From the NCBI GenBank assembly GCA_016946835.1, contig JACVTC010000001.1, positions 1,323,501 to 1,387,500 of the forward strand: a DNA stretch of 64,000 bases, in the 5' to 3' direction. Made by a program: the position numbers and the translations under genes. Shown piece by piece: positions 30,606 to 49,116 of the stretch. Every line of letters starts with the position of its first letter. The stretch's first letter is position 1. This DNA comes from Neocallimastix lanati (nom. inval.). Taxonomy: Eukaryota > Neocallimastigomycota > Neocallimastigomycetes > Neocallimastigales > Neocallimastigaceae. Below the pieces are notes generated by a model that made no database searches, was not told the DNA's origin, and saw only the letters and a list, made by a program, of their open reading frames with translations.

Positions 30606-31310
30606 AAATACAGTTTCAACCGTAAATAGATTATAGTTGGTTTAAAAATTTATAAAATCAAAATAATTACCAATAAATATAAAAATATAAACACTTTCAA
30701 CTTTAAAAATTATATATATATTTAGTTTTTTGTTCTATGTTATTTATTAACTTATTAATATTATAATTATTATATTTTTTTTTTATGATTTTTATATTTA
30801 TATATTTAAATATATTAATATATATTTATAAAATATTAAAATTGAATAAAAAAAAGAAAAAAAGATATTTAAATAATGTAAAGAATAAAAGAATATTTAT
30901 ATTAATATATAATACAAAATATCAATAGGTTTTTCGACTATAATAATCACCTAAAGATGATGAATTAATTACATTTAGAAAGAATATATAATTCTTCAGT
31001 ATTATTTAAATATTATTTGGAATAAAATATATATTAAAAAAATTATAATAATAAAAAAAAAAAAAAATAAATAAAAAATAATAATAAAAAAATCAATATA
31101 TTTATTTTTTTATTTTTACTTTTTATTTTATTTTATTTTATTTTATTTATTTATTTATTTTTATTATTATTATTATTATTATTTTTTAACGATTTAAAAA
31201 CTAATTGATTAAAAAAATGAAAAAAAAAAAATATATATATATATATACATATATATAATAAAGTTAAAAAAAATTCTATATTATTCCTTTTTTGAATTAT
31301 TTTAACTTAA
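30451..31310. other. AT-rich spacer
   Basis: Homopolymers and TA-rich sequence between the retroelement remnant and the 3' end of the transglutaminase-like gene. Two copies of AAATACAGTTT flank a poly(T) run near 30560-30615. Confidence 0.65.
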
Positions 31311-32483
31311 TTATGGTTTATAAGCAGTAGAAGAAAGAGTTGGGAATTTGAAACCAGTAGCATCACTGAATTCAACATAACTAACTAATTTTCTATTTGA
31401 ATATGTAGTGTAAGTCTTGTTTTTCTTAATTATAGTTTTAGAACCAACTAAAAAGAATTTACGAGATAAATTCTTTGAATTACCAGAAGCATAAGTAACA
31501 CCATTAACAGTTGGATCATCAAATGTAACATCAACAGCATACCAATTCTTTATGTAAACATAATTCCATTTGTGAGAAGAACTAGCAACACTAATTGTAG
31601 GAACACCAACTAATCTAGAAAGGTAGGTGAAAGATTCAGCATAACCTTCACAAACACATGAATTCTTAAGTAGAGCACCAAAAATATTATAAGAATAGTC
31701 ACTTCCATCTTTATATTTAATGTATTTTACTAAATAATCGTGAATATATAATAATCTATTGTATGTTCCTGACTTCTTTTTAGCAGCTTTAGCAATACTA
31801 GTAGCCTTACTTTTAACCTTAGCTTTATAAGAATTAATACTAGAAATAGAATAACTAGAAGTAATAGTAATTTTTAAATTGGTGATGTAATTACTTGAAG
31901 AATTATAAGACATAGAATACTTCTTAATCCACCAATATTCAGGATGATCTCTAACTAAAGCACCAACACCTCTTGAAGCGTACTTTTTAAGGTAAGATTT
32001 CTTAACTTTTAAAGATTTTAAATTCTTGAGTTCAATTTTAAGTGTAGAAATGGTAGATTTATTAGAAATATTATTTAAAGTATCATAAATTCTTCTTTCA
32101 AAAGAAGAAAGTTGACTTCCAAAATATTCAGAGGAACTAATACTTCCACGCTTTAATAATCTATTATCTGGATGTGGAAATTCATTGGGAATTTCATCTA
32201 CAATTTCTTCATCATAATTACCATTTTCTAACTCCTTAAAATTGGCTTCAAATTCTTCATCATCTTCAAAAGCCATTCTTTTAAAGATATTGTCATCTGG
32301 TATATCAATTTCATCTTCTACATTTTCAACTTCCCATTCTTTATTTCTTTTTCCTTTGTATTTTTCTAATTCGGATTCAAACGTATAAACAAGACTGACT
32401 TCTTTATTGTCAACAGCGCGAGATTGAACAGTTATAAATAACTGTATAAAAATTACAGGAACTATAAAAACAAAACTCTTCAT
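31311..32483 (-). CDS. Secreted transglutaminase-like (papain-like fold) protein
   Basis: A single uninterrupted frame of 390 residues, while other genes here are intron-rich. A signal peptide (residues 1-22, MKSFVFIVPVIFIQLFITVQS) is followed by an acidic segment up to residue 112 that contains two Lys-Arg sites (68-69 and 111-112, the second LLKR|GS), a layout typical of a propeptide removed by a Kex2-type protease. The C-terminal half is a transglutaminase-core domain with the family triad: Cys278 in CVCEGYAESF, His304 in SSSHKWNYV and Asp318 in WYAVDVTFDDP. The form resembles bacterial secreted transglutaminase-like proteins of Firmicutes more than classical fungal ones. The substrate is unknown; family members act as protein or peptide amidases, proteases or crosslinkers, here outside the cell. 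No dockerin, cellulose-binding or wall anchor is visible. Lack of introns and the bacterial look suggest horizontal acquisition. Confidence 0.8.
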   Translation of the reverse strand: MKSFVFIVPVIFIQLFITVQSRAVDNKEVSLVYTFESELEKYKGKRNKEWEVENVEDEIDIPDDNIFKRMAFEDDEEFEANFKELENGNYDEEIVDEIPNEFPHPDNRLLKRGSISSSEYFGSQLSSFERRIYDTLNNISNKSTISTLKIELKNLKSLKVKKSYLKKYASRGVGALVRDHPEYWWIKKYSMSYNSSSNYITNLKITITSSYSISSINSYKAKVKSKATSIAKAAKKKSGTYNRLLYIHDYLVKYIKYKDGSDYSYNIFGALLKNSCVCEGYAESFTYLSRLVGVPTISVASSSHKWNYVYIKNWYAVDVTFDDPTVNGVTYASGNSKNLSRKFFLVGSKTIIKKNKTYTTYSNRKLVSYVEFSDATGFKFPTLSSTAYKP

Positions 32484-34496
32484 ATTATATTATTAATTTT
32501 TTACAAAAAAACACTATATATATAAATAGAGAATTAATATCATATTAAATAATATATTCTTATAAATAAATTATTAAATATTATATCTAAACATTTTAAC
32601 TTTTAATTTCTTTAATTTGTTGTAATTTAATAAAAATAATTTTTTTTTTTATATTTCAGTATTACGAATATTAATTGAATTTTAAATAATCCTATTATTT
32701 ATTTATATCTCAATGCTTATATTATCATTTTATTATTACTATTATTATTACTTTTTTATTTTTTTTTTTCCTTTTGTTAACTATATATTATTATTTTTTT
32801 TTTTTGACTTTATTTTATTTTATTTTTTTTTATACCCTTTAATTTAATATTATCAAAAGTTATTTTATCTATTATACTTTATCAACATTTTCCTTTTTTT
32901 TTTTTCTACTTATATAATTCACTCCCTTTGTCTTATTTAAAAAGAAAATATTATTAACTATTATTTGTAATTTTTAACATAATTCTTTTTCAAAAAATAA
33001 AATAATATATAATACATTATAATGAATAAATATATAATAATATATAATTATTGTTTTAAATTTATACCTTTTAATTATTAATTATAATTAGAAATATGTT
33101 CTTTATTACTGATTACTGTTTATATTTTTATTTATAGATTTTTACAAGAAAAAAATCGAGAAAAAAAATTTGGATTTAAGTAATAATTTTTTTTCTTTTA
33201 TTTTCCCTTAAAGATATTTAAATTTTAAATAATTTTTCATATAATATATTAACTATGTATTGTTTACTTTAACGAAAAAAAAAAAAAAAATTACAATAAT
33301 AATTGAATAAACAATAATACTATTCACAAGGAATATTATAATAAATTTAATTTCTTCTTTTAAAATTTTACAAAATTAAATAATTGGTAATATTAAAAAT
33401 ATGATCGAATAATAAATTCTTATTAGAGAAGGAATTTTATATAAAAAAAAAACATAAAAAAACTAATGAAATATTGTTATTTATATAATTGGTTTTAAAA
33501 AAAAATAGAATAAAATAAAAAAGAACAAATGAAAAAAAAAAAATAAAAAAAATTTTTTATTAATTTCTAAAATATATATAATATATAAAATATATAAAGT
33601 ATATATTTTATATCTATCATTAATTATATATTATTGATTATAATAATACTTTTTCTTTTATTTTAATTTATTTTGTTTGTAAACATTTTTATTATATCAA
33701 TTAATAATAATATATTAATCAATATAAGTTAATATATTTCAAAGATATTAAAATGTTTTTATTTAATTCAAAGTATTAAAACTTCCTGTAATTAAGTTTA
33801 TATATGTATTAAATGTTTATAATATTATATATTGCAATAAATAATATATTATTTATTAAAATAATAATTTAAATTAAAGGAAGAGAAAGAATAAGTAAAA
33901 ATATAATAAATTATATTATAATATATTACAAATTAATATTTTTGATATTAAATAAATTAATCCTATAAAAAATTTTATATTTTATAATATATTGAAATAT
34001 AAAATCAAATTCAATATTAAATAAAATTTATAATATATATATTCTCAATTGAAACAAATATATGTATAAAATTAATATAAGATATAATACGTATAATATA
34101 TTATATAAAATACGATGACTTTACATATAATCCTATTTAATAATAATAAATAAAATTTCGATTTTATTTATTATTATATTACAATATTAATTTTTTATTA
34201 TATTGTAATACAAACACAAAATATAAATATTAATAAAGTTATAATAAATTTTAAAAAATTAAAAAAAAAAAAAAAAAAAAAACATGATATTTTAAATAAT
34301 TTAAAGTTTTTTTGTATCATAGCCATATTTTTAGTTCTTTTGAACAAATTTAAATTAACGATTAACCTTCCGCTATCTTTTATTGGTTAAAAAGTTTATA
34401 TATTATATTGGCATTATAATCGACTGTCCCTATTTTAAATAATATGAATCTTATGTTCATGAAAGAAGTAAATGGATACAAATAATTGAAATATAT

Positions 34497-34735
34497 AATA
34501 TAATAAAATAATAAATAATAAATAATATTTAAATATAATAAATAATAAATAATATTTAAATATTATAAATAGTAAATAATATAATAAAATAATAAATAAT
34601 AAATAATATTTAAATATAATAAATAATAAATAATATTTAAATATTATAAATAGTAAATAATATTTAAATATAATAAATAATAAATAATATTTAAATATAA
34701 TAAATAATAAATAATATTTAAATATAATAATTAAA
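34497..34735. repeat. Minisatellite related to AATATTTAAATATAATAAAT
   Basis: Repeated blocks of AATAATAAATAATATTTAAAT with ATAAATAGT variants make up this tract, with a longer superunit of about 100 bases visible twice. Confidence 0.8.
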
Positions 34736-35519
34736 TAATTATTTATTTATTTGTATTAACTTATAAAATATATATTTAGAAACATTTAATCATTTAATTA
34801 TGTAGTAAAAATAGCAAACATTAAAATAATTATTATAATTAATATAATTAAAAAAAATAAAATATAAATAAAATAAAATAAAAAAAATAATTATTATAAT
34901 TAATATAATTAAAAAAAATAAAATAAAAATAAAATAAAAATAAAATAAAATAAAAAATAGGGTTTATATTGGTATGATTTAAATGTTATGAAATATATTA
35001 AAATAGTATTATAAAAAAAAAAAATCATTTTTTTAAACATTTTATTTACTACTAAGAAAACTAACAACCACATTATACAAGTCTTTTATAAACATTAATA
35101 CTATTTTTTTTTTAATTATGAAACTTTCATATCTATTTTGTATATATAAATTAAAATTTAAAGCCGTAATTATTTTTTTGAAATATATTTCATTAGAAAT
35201 TTAAATAATTGTAATAACCGAATCTATATACTAGTGTTAAAATTTTCAAATGGAATATATTTTAAAAATTTAAAAATAATATTTTTTATTATTTATTAAA
35301 ACATAAATTTTGTTAATTGTTGAACTTTTTTTTTTTTTTCTAAGTAGTTATTTAAATCTAAAGTTTATTATTAAATATTTGGTGATACTTATAATTTATT
35401 AATAATCTATAAAAGGACATATTTCAAATATAAAAAATTTATAAAAATTAATTTTTAATAATTACAATATAATATATTGTGCAACATTAATAAAAACCAA
35501 GGACTATCTGAAATATAAA

Positions 35520-36030
35520 AAAACTATAATAAATAATAAATAATAAATAATTGAATAATAAATAATAAATAATATATAATTAAATAATAAATAATTGAAT
35601 AATAAATAATTAAATAATAAATAATTAAATAATTAAATAATTGAATAATAAATGATAAATAATTAAATAATAAATAATTAAATAATAAATAATAAATGAT
35701 AAATAATTAAATAATAAATAATAAATAATAAATAATAAATAATAAATAATAAATAAATAAATAATAAATAATAAATAATAAATAATAAATAATAAATAAT
35801 AAATAATAAATAATAAATAATAAATAATAAATAATAAATAATAAATAATAAATAATAAATAATAAATAATAAATAATAAATAATAAATAATAAATAATAA
35901 ATAATAAATAATAAATAATAAATAATAAAAAGAGTATTTATTAATAAATAATAAATAATAAATAAATAATAAATAAATAATTAAATAATAAATAATAAAA
36001 TAATAAATAATTAAATAATAAATAAATAAA
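35520..36030. repeat. (AATAATAA)n-type minisatellite, about 500 bases
   Basis: Long run of the seven-base unit TAAATAA (AATAATAAATAATA...), with interruptions by AATTAAAT and one AAAAGAGTATTTATT near 35928. Its complement is open for 148 codons only because the repeat has few stops. Confidence 0.85.
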
Positions 36031-36454
36031 TAATTATGAATGATAATAATCAATTTATAATTTTTGAACAAATAAGTTGTTATATTAAATTTTTATTATT
36101 TTTAATAAAAGTAAAATAATACTAATTAAGTTTAAAATAATTAATTTATTTTAATTTAAGAAACGATTAATCATATATGAAAAAATATTTTGAGATAATA
36201 TCAATGTAAATTTTTACATATATTTATATTTTTAAATAAAAATTCCAAAATAATAAGGATACTTGGCCTCCAGAGTGGCTAAAGCTAATGATGAGGATTA
36301 TATCAAATGAAATTTATTGAATTGAGAGAGCACTCATAAGCAAATCTTTTTATTAATAATTTATTTAAATTTTAAAATAAATGCTTAGTCTTAATCCATA
36401 TTATATTCTTCTTAATAAAAGTAAATAAACAAATAAATATATGAATTAATGTAT

Positions 36455-36555
36455 AAATAATAAATAATAAATAAATAATAAATAATAAATAATAAATAAT
36501 AAATAATAAATAATAAATAATAAATAAATAATAAATAATAAATAATAAATAATTG
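36455..36555. repeat. (AATAAAT)n-type minisatellite, short copy
   Basis: Same seven-base unit as the larger array at 35520-36030. Confidence 0.85.
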
Positions 36556-37764
36556 AATATACATATATATAATAGATAATAGATAATAGATAAATAGATA
36601 AATAAATTATCAATATAAATAAAAATAATTCTAATCATAATATACTCTTTATTATGAAATTATGTTATATTGATTTTATTAAAAGCAATAAATATTAGCA
36701 TCACTATTATGATTTATTCATAAACTACCTACTAGAAATTGTAATAATTATTTTGACAAGAAATACTGATTAAATAAAATCAAATTCAAAAATATTTAAT
36801 CAACCTATAACTTTACTTTACTGTTAGGTTTTATAATATATCTTTCATGTTATTTTTTTTTCTTTTCTTTTTTTAGTAAGAATCTATAATTAATTTATTA
36901 ATTATTGTGTTTCCATCCATTTATAAATTTTTTTTTATTTTATTTTATTTTATTTTTTTTTCTGTGAAACGACTTGATTTACCTTATATAATGTTTATAA
37001 TTATGGAACGTAGTACAAGAATCAATAATTAATAGGTAATTACAAAAATAATAAATAAACAAATAAACAAATAAATAAATGGGAAAGTCCATTTCGGAAA
37101 AAAAATTGCTTGTAAAAATTGTTATTTTAAATAAAGAAATAAAAATTATAAAATTATAATAATAATAGAATTAATAAATAATGATCATATCATATTTAAT
37201 CTTTTTTTTTTTTTTTTTAATGTTATTTTGAAATGTAAAAAAATTAAAAATAAATAATAAATAATTAATAATATAATTAATAATAAATAATAAGTAATAA
37301 TGTAATAATAATAATAAGAAGAAATATAGAATATGAAATAGAAAATAATAACTAAAAATAATGATAAGTAATCTTATTTATTAAAGTTTGAATTGATTAT
37401 TTAAAAATTCTGTATATTAAAAAAATTAAAAAAAAAAAAATTAATAAGGAAACAATTAAAAAAATTTTTTCTTTTAGCCATACATAGAACATATGCCGCT
37501 AATAAATAAATGGAACAAAATCTTAATTATTAAAATCAAATATAATACTTAATTATTTATCATATTGTTAAAGTAATATATTGTTAAATAAATAAAAAAA
37601 TTATATATTAATTGTATGATTTAATTAAATATATGTACATTTAGTTGGTGTTACATTTTAAATTGAGGCGTTATATCAATTGTAGCTACCTTTATTTTTT
37701 GTTTCATAAGGTGGCGTAAATAAACATTGAAGGTTAAAAAATTTTTTTTTTATAAAACTTTAAA

Positions 37765-38145
37765 TATTTTATTTTTATTTAAAGAATATTTTATCTATAA
37801 ATTTATAAAGATATATTAACTCTTAAATTTAAATTTTTACATGAATATAAAAAAATATTTTTTTATATATATTTTTAAGATATATAAACTTTTTTAATTT
37901 TTTATTTTATTTTATTTTATTTTATTTTATTTTTTTTTTTTTTAAAAAAAATACTTATTATAGATTTTATTTTTATTTAAAGAATATTTTATCTATAAAT
38001 TTATAAAGATATATTAACTCTTAAATTTAAATTTTTACATGAATATAAAAAAATATTTTTTTATATATATTTTTAAGATATATAAACTTTTTTAATTTTT
38101 TATTTTATTTTATTTTATTTTATTTTATTTTTTTTTTTTTAAATT
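37765..38145. repeat. Two-copy tandem duplication, unit about 198 bases
   Basis: The block starting ATTTTATTTTTATTTAAAG is repeated almost perfectly at an offset of 198 bases (AAAGAATATTTTATCTATAA near 37781 and 37979). Both copies end in (TTTTA)n and poly(T). The near identity points to a recent duplication. Confidence 0.85.
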
Positions 38146-38619
38146 TATACATAATGAAAATTTCATAAATTTTTTATTTTTAAAGAATTTTTTTTTTTTT
38201 TTAAAAAATAAATCTTTCAATTTTTAGATATTTTAAATACTAATGAAGTGGTTAAATAGATAAATAAATAAATAGAAAATTAAAAAATATATTTTTCTAA
38301 AACTCTTTTAATTAAATATTTTATCTTTAAAGAATTATTTTATTATTATAAAAGAATATTTTATCTTTAATGAATTATTTTATTATTATTAAAGAATATT
38401 TTATCTTTAAAGAATTATTTAAATAAAATATTTCTAAATTTTTTTTTGAGATTTTGAAATTTCATAAAAAGCTGTTTTTTCCAAAAAAAAAGAAAAAAAG
38501 TATAAATAGGAGTGAATTTTCACCGGAAATATTTCTCTTTGGTGGTTTTTATTTTGCATTGTGTACACCTCATTTTCCATTACAATAAAAGCACCCAATG
38601 AAAAAAAAAAAAATCAGGA

Positions 38620-38844
38620 ACCTTTGTGCTTAATACTAATTCTATCACTCCTTTTGGAATCCGTTATAATCTTTTGGAACTCCTAGTTAACACGGATACT
38701 ACTACCATCTTCTAACCTATAAAACTCGTGGATACAACCCTTGTAGATTAATACTCCTTAGAAATTACTCTCTCAAGACTATCATGGAGAGTCAAAGCTG
38801 AAAACGCAGTAAGACAGGCTAGCAGGACTAATGCCTCTGAATGA
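38620..38844 (+). pseudogene. 3' end of the same non-LTR retrotransposon family, decayed
   Basis: One frame of 75 codons reads TFVLNTNSITPFGIRYNLLE, then two in-frame stops, and ends LSWRVKAENAVRQASRTNAS-E-stop. Its last 15 codons match the ending VRQASRANATNE of the copy at 29824-30450, also at DNA level (GTAAGACAGGC-AGCAGG). The two in-frame TAA codons make it a dead copy. Sequence complexity and G+C are higher than in the flanks. Confidence 0.55.
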
Positions 38845-39169
38845 AAAGATCATAATTTCTTTCAGTTAGTCCGTCCAAACCTTAATCTGGAATAAAAATT
38901 TCCTTTTAAAACAGAAATTTTATAATTTTGAAGGTATTGTTCATTGCCTATGAACTTTTTTTCTGAATTTATTTATTAACTTCATTTTGAATATTACTTT
39001 TATTTCACATTGCTATTCTAAATATTATTATGTTCAAAAGAACAAATAACATTTATTTTTTTATTAATTGAATATTTTTTATAAAATAAAATATTCATAT
39101 ATATAATAATTAAATAAATAAAGTTTAAAGTTTTAAATAATTGTGGCTGTAAAAAAAAAAAAAAAAAAT
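38845..39169. other. AT-rich spacer between retroelement fragments
   Basis: Begins with moderately complex sequence that may be the 3' untranslated part of the retroelement copy (CATAATTTC is shared with the other copy just past the stop), then AT-rich filler and poly(A). Confidence 0.5.
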
Positions 39170-39720
39170 CAAGACTATCATAATATTCAGTACTTTGGAA
39201 TAAACTCTCTCATAGTTTTATTTCAAATTTACTCTTTGTTTTATCTTAGTTAATTCTTGCTTAATCTTAATTTTCTCTTGTCTTATCTTAAGCTTTCTTG
39301 TTTATTCTGTTTATCTGCATTGGTTAATTATTCTCCATACCGTAATAAGTAACCTCACAAAATTTCTAATATAAATAAAGCACCCATATTCCAACAACTC
39401 TCCTTGATTATTCTCCTTGATTATTCTCTTTGATTATTCTCTTTGATTATTCTCTTTGATTATTCTCTTGGATTATTGACACTAGTCTCTCTACATGTAA
39501 ACAATTCTTTTGATTTATTAATAATTATTATTAAAGGAATTTCCGATTCAATAATAAACCAGATTCAACCAATTTATTCATTCTATATTCTAGAAGAACT
39601 CATGAACTCTTATCATAAGAAGAAAAAAAAAAAAAAAGAAGAAACGAAAACTTTTGCTTATACTTTGTGGTTTCTCAGAGCATCAAGCGTTTTATTGTCC
39701 GTTAAGGAATAAATTTATTT
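39170..39720 (+). mobile_element. Unclassified repeat-like fragment with internal TTGATTATTCTC tandem
   Basis: More complex than its flanks. It includes six copies of the 12-base unit TTGATTATTCTC(T) at 39410-39475 and the sequence ATAAAGCACCCATA, which resembles ATAAAAGCACCCAAT at 38584 in the neighbouring retroelement fragment. A frame ends TFAYTLWFLRASSVLLSVKE-stop at 39712. I could not assign a family; proximity suggests transposon remains. Confidence 0.3.
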
Positions 39721-40189
39721 TATATTTTATAATTCAAATAATCAATTTAAAAATAATAATAGTATATTTATCTCGAATATAATTGTTAATAATTATTATA
39801 ATATAAATAATATTAATATTTCATATAATAACAAGCTAATATGAATATTTAAGGTTATTTTGTAATTGTAATTGTTATTAATATGAAATTAATTAATTAA
39901 TTTTTAATTTTAAGTTTTAAAAATTATTAATTAATGAATCTATTATTTAATCGAAATCAGTACTCATTTTCAAATGATCATTACTACTTTAATATCAAAG
40001 ATAGGTGCATTATTTTTAATACTATTGTATAGCTTATTTAGAGTACTTTTAGAAAATGTACTCATAATCGCTATAGCTCTTCATACAAGGAAGATATAAG
40101 GTAGATTTTTAAATTTAAAGTCGAAACTGATTTTAATTAATAACTTTAGTATTGTTCATCATTAAATATTTTATTAATTATTCTATGTG

Positions 40190-40391
40190 ATGCGGAGCAG
40201 TATGACGCTGAGAAATAATTAATATATATGATTGAGTATTAAGCGTCATGTGGGGAATGTCTTTCACAAGTGCCTTGTTTAGAGAGAGGTTCATGTCGCC
40301 GAAACGGTATGGTGGAGATTCTAATGAGAGCCTGACCCATTTAAGGGAGAGACTGGAGGGCCTATTATCCTCCCTTCTCGTTATCCCATGT

Positions 40392-40430
<39 letters not shown>
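40190..40430 (+). mobile_element. G+C-rich retroposon-like island with terminal poly(A)
   Basis: About 200 bases of near-balanced composition in an otherwise extremely AT-rich stretch, ending abruptly in a poly(A) run of about 38. A frame from 40248 reads MWGMSFTSALFRERFMSPKR, then YGGDSNESLTHLRERLEGLL and on into the poly(A). A 3' poly(A) on a foreign-looking segment is what target-primed reverse transcription of a transcript leaves. The source element or RNA is not recognised. Confidence 0.45.
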
Positions 40431-40432
<2 letters not shown>

Positions 40433-41015
40433 AATAAATTAGTAAATAAAAAAATGATTTAAAATACATATTAAATATAAAAAAAAAAAAAAAAAAAAAC
40501 GAATATACGTGTGTATATTATAAATTGTATATTTCATAATTTACATTCTTTATAATTTTAAAGTATAATAAAAAAAATATCATTTATTTTGTTGATATTA
40601 TATTATAGTATACTCAATTTTTAGAATTTAGAATTCTTGTTATTTACTTATTTAATCGTATCCTTTTTTTTTCGAGTATTAAAACATTTTTATTAGTAAT
40701 TATAGCTATTCATTTATTATAAATTATTATTAGTAATTATATTATGTATTAATACAATTTTTAAAAAATTAAATAGAATTATTTGTATAAATTATATTGA
40801 AACTAAATATTAATAAAAAATTAAATAAGATCTTTATTTTTATAAATAATAAATAAATATATATATAACTAAATGCATAAATAAATAAATAAATAAATAT
40901 TTATATACATATATATAATATTATAATGAAGTAATTTTTAAATACTATTATATCAGTATTAAAATCTTTTATAAAGGAAATTATCAGATAATATATATAT
41001 TAAGTTTAAATTAAG

Positions 41016-41064
<49 letters not shown>

Positions 41065-42076
41065 GGTCAATTTTTGATTAAACTTTTTGACATATACGTT
41101 TAAAGAATACTGTACTATTTATTAATGAAATTTTATTTCAGATTAATTATTATTCCTTATAATAATTAAAATAAATAAATAAATAAATAAATAAATAGTA
41201 ATAATCTTAATAATAATAAAAAAAATTAATAATAGATAATATTAATAATTATAAATTATATTAAATAAAAATAATAATTAATAAATATTAATAAATATTA
41301 GTATTATAAACATAATAATAATAAACATTAATAATTAATATCGATAATGATATTAATAAAATAATCATCATCATTATTGATAAAATTATAATAATTTTAT
41401 TTTTATAATATATTTAAAATTAAATATTGATTCTTTTAAGTTGACATATTTGGTATTTATTTTTAATTAAAATTTTTATAAAGTAAAAATATTAATTCTT
41501 TTAATATTAAATTTCAAATTTTTTAATATTTAAGAATTTTTAAATTTTTTTTGATCTAAATGTAGTAATATTAAAAAATTTAATCATAAATTTTAAATAT
41601 TAATTTCTTAAAATTTTATATTAGAACTGATAATCTCATTAATAATTATACATTATTTTATATTGAAAATAAAAAATAATTATAAATAATATTAATAAAA
41701 ATAATTCAATTCTATTTCGAAGAATTGTTATATATATATATATATACATAAAGTTTGTATTAATGAACTTTTTATATATTATTTTACCTAATTAATTAAT
41801 TCGGGAATTTTTAAGACATGGAATAAGAAATTGAAGATGAAGATGAAAAATAATTGTAATTGGTACCTTTTTTAAAAAAATATAATTTAAAAAAAATCAG
41901 GAAAAATAAAAATATATTATGATTTTTATCTTTATTATTATTAAAAATCGTTATTTTTAGTTTTAACATTTATTTAATTATATAAATATTAATTATTTAA
42001 TAATTTAAATTATAATTATGAATTTTAATTGAAAAAATATTTTATATACTATAATATATATTTATTAAATATTTTT

Positions 42077-42119
<43 letters not shown>

Positions 42120-42205
42120 TTTAAAAATAAAGAAATATGATTTAATAATGAATTAATTATTTTATAATTTTTAATTTATGATTTTAATATTTATAATAAA
42201 TCAGT
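40431..42205. other. AT-rich spacer upstream of the receptor gene
   Basis: No coding exon is seen. A (TA)n tract at 41025-41055 and poly(T) at 42080-42115 just upstream of the ATG are the main features; the poly(T) may lie in the promoter. Confidence 0.65.

Positions 42206-49116
<6,911 letters not shown>

Larger units (their letters stand above)
32484..38619. other. Large gene-poor AT-rich region with minisatellites
   Basis: No intact gene is seen across about 6 kb. It holds an AAATAATATTTAAATATAAT-type tandem at 34497-34735, the AATAATAAAT minisatellite at 35520-36030 and 36455-36555, a short zf-RVT-like trace near 34405-34490, and a 198-base tandem duplication at 37765-38145. Confidence 0.65.

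Noticed and set aside
35625-36071. 148-codon minus-strand frame rich in I, Y, L and F
   Set aside because: It follows the seven-base minisatellite exactly; hydrophobic look is due to the repeat and not to membrane helices.
36255-36330. tRNA-like TGGC...GAGTGGC...A-box resemblance
   Set aside because: No B box, no cloverleaf pairing and no CCA-proximal stem could be drawn.
39443-39712. 89-codon frame as a host gene
   Set aside because: It crosses a direct-repeat array and a Lys homopolymer and sits between retroelement remnants; kept only as a possible element fragment.
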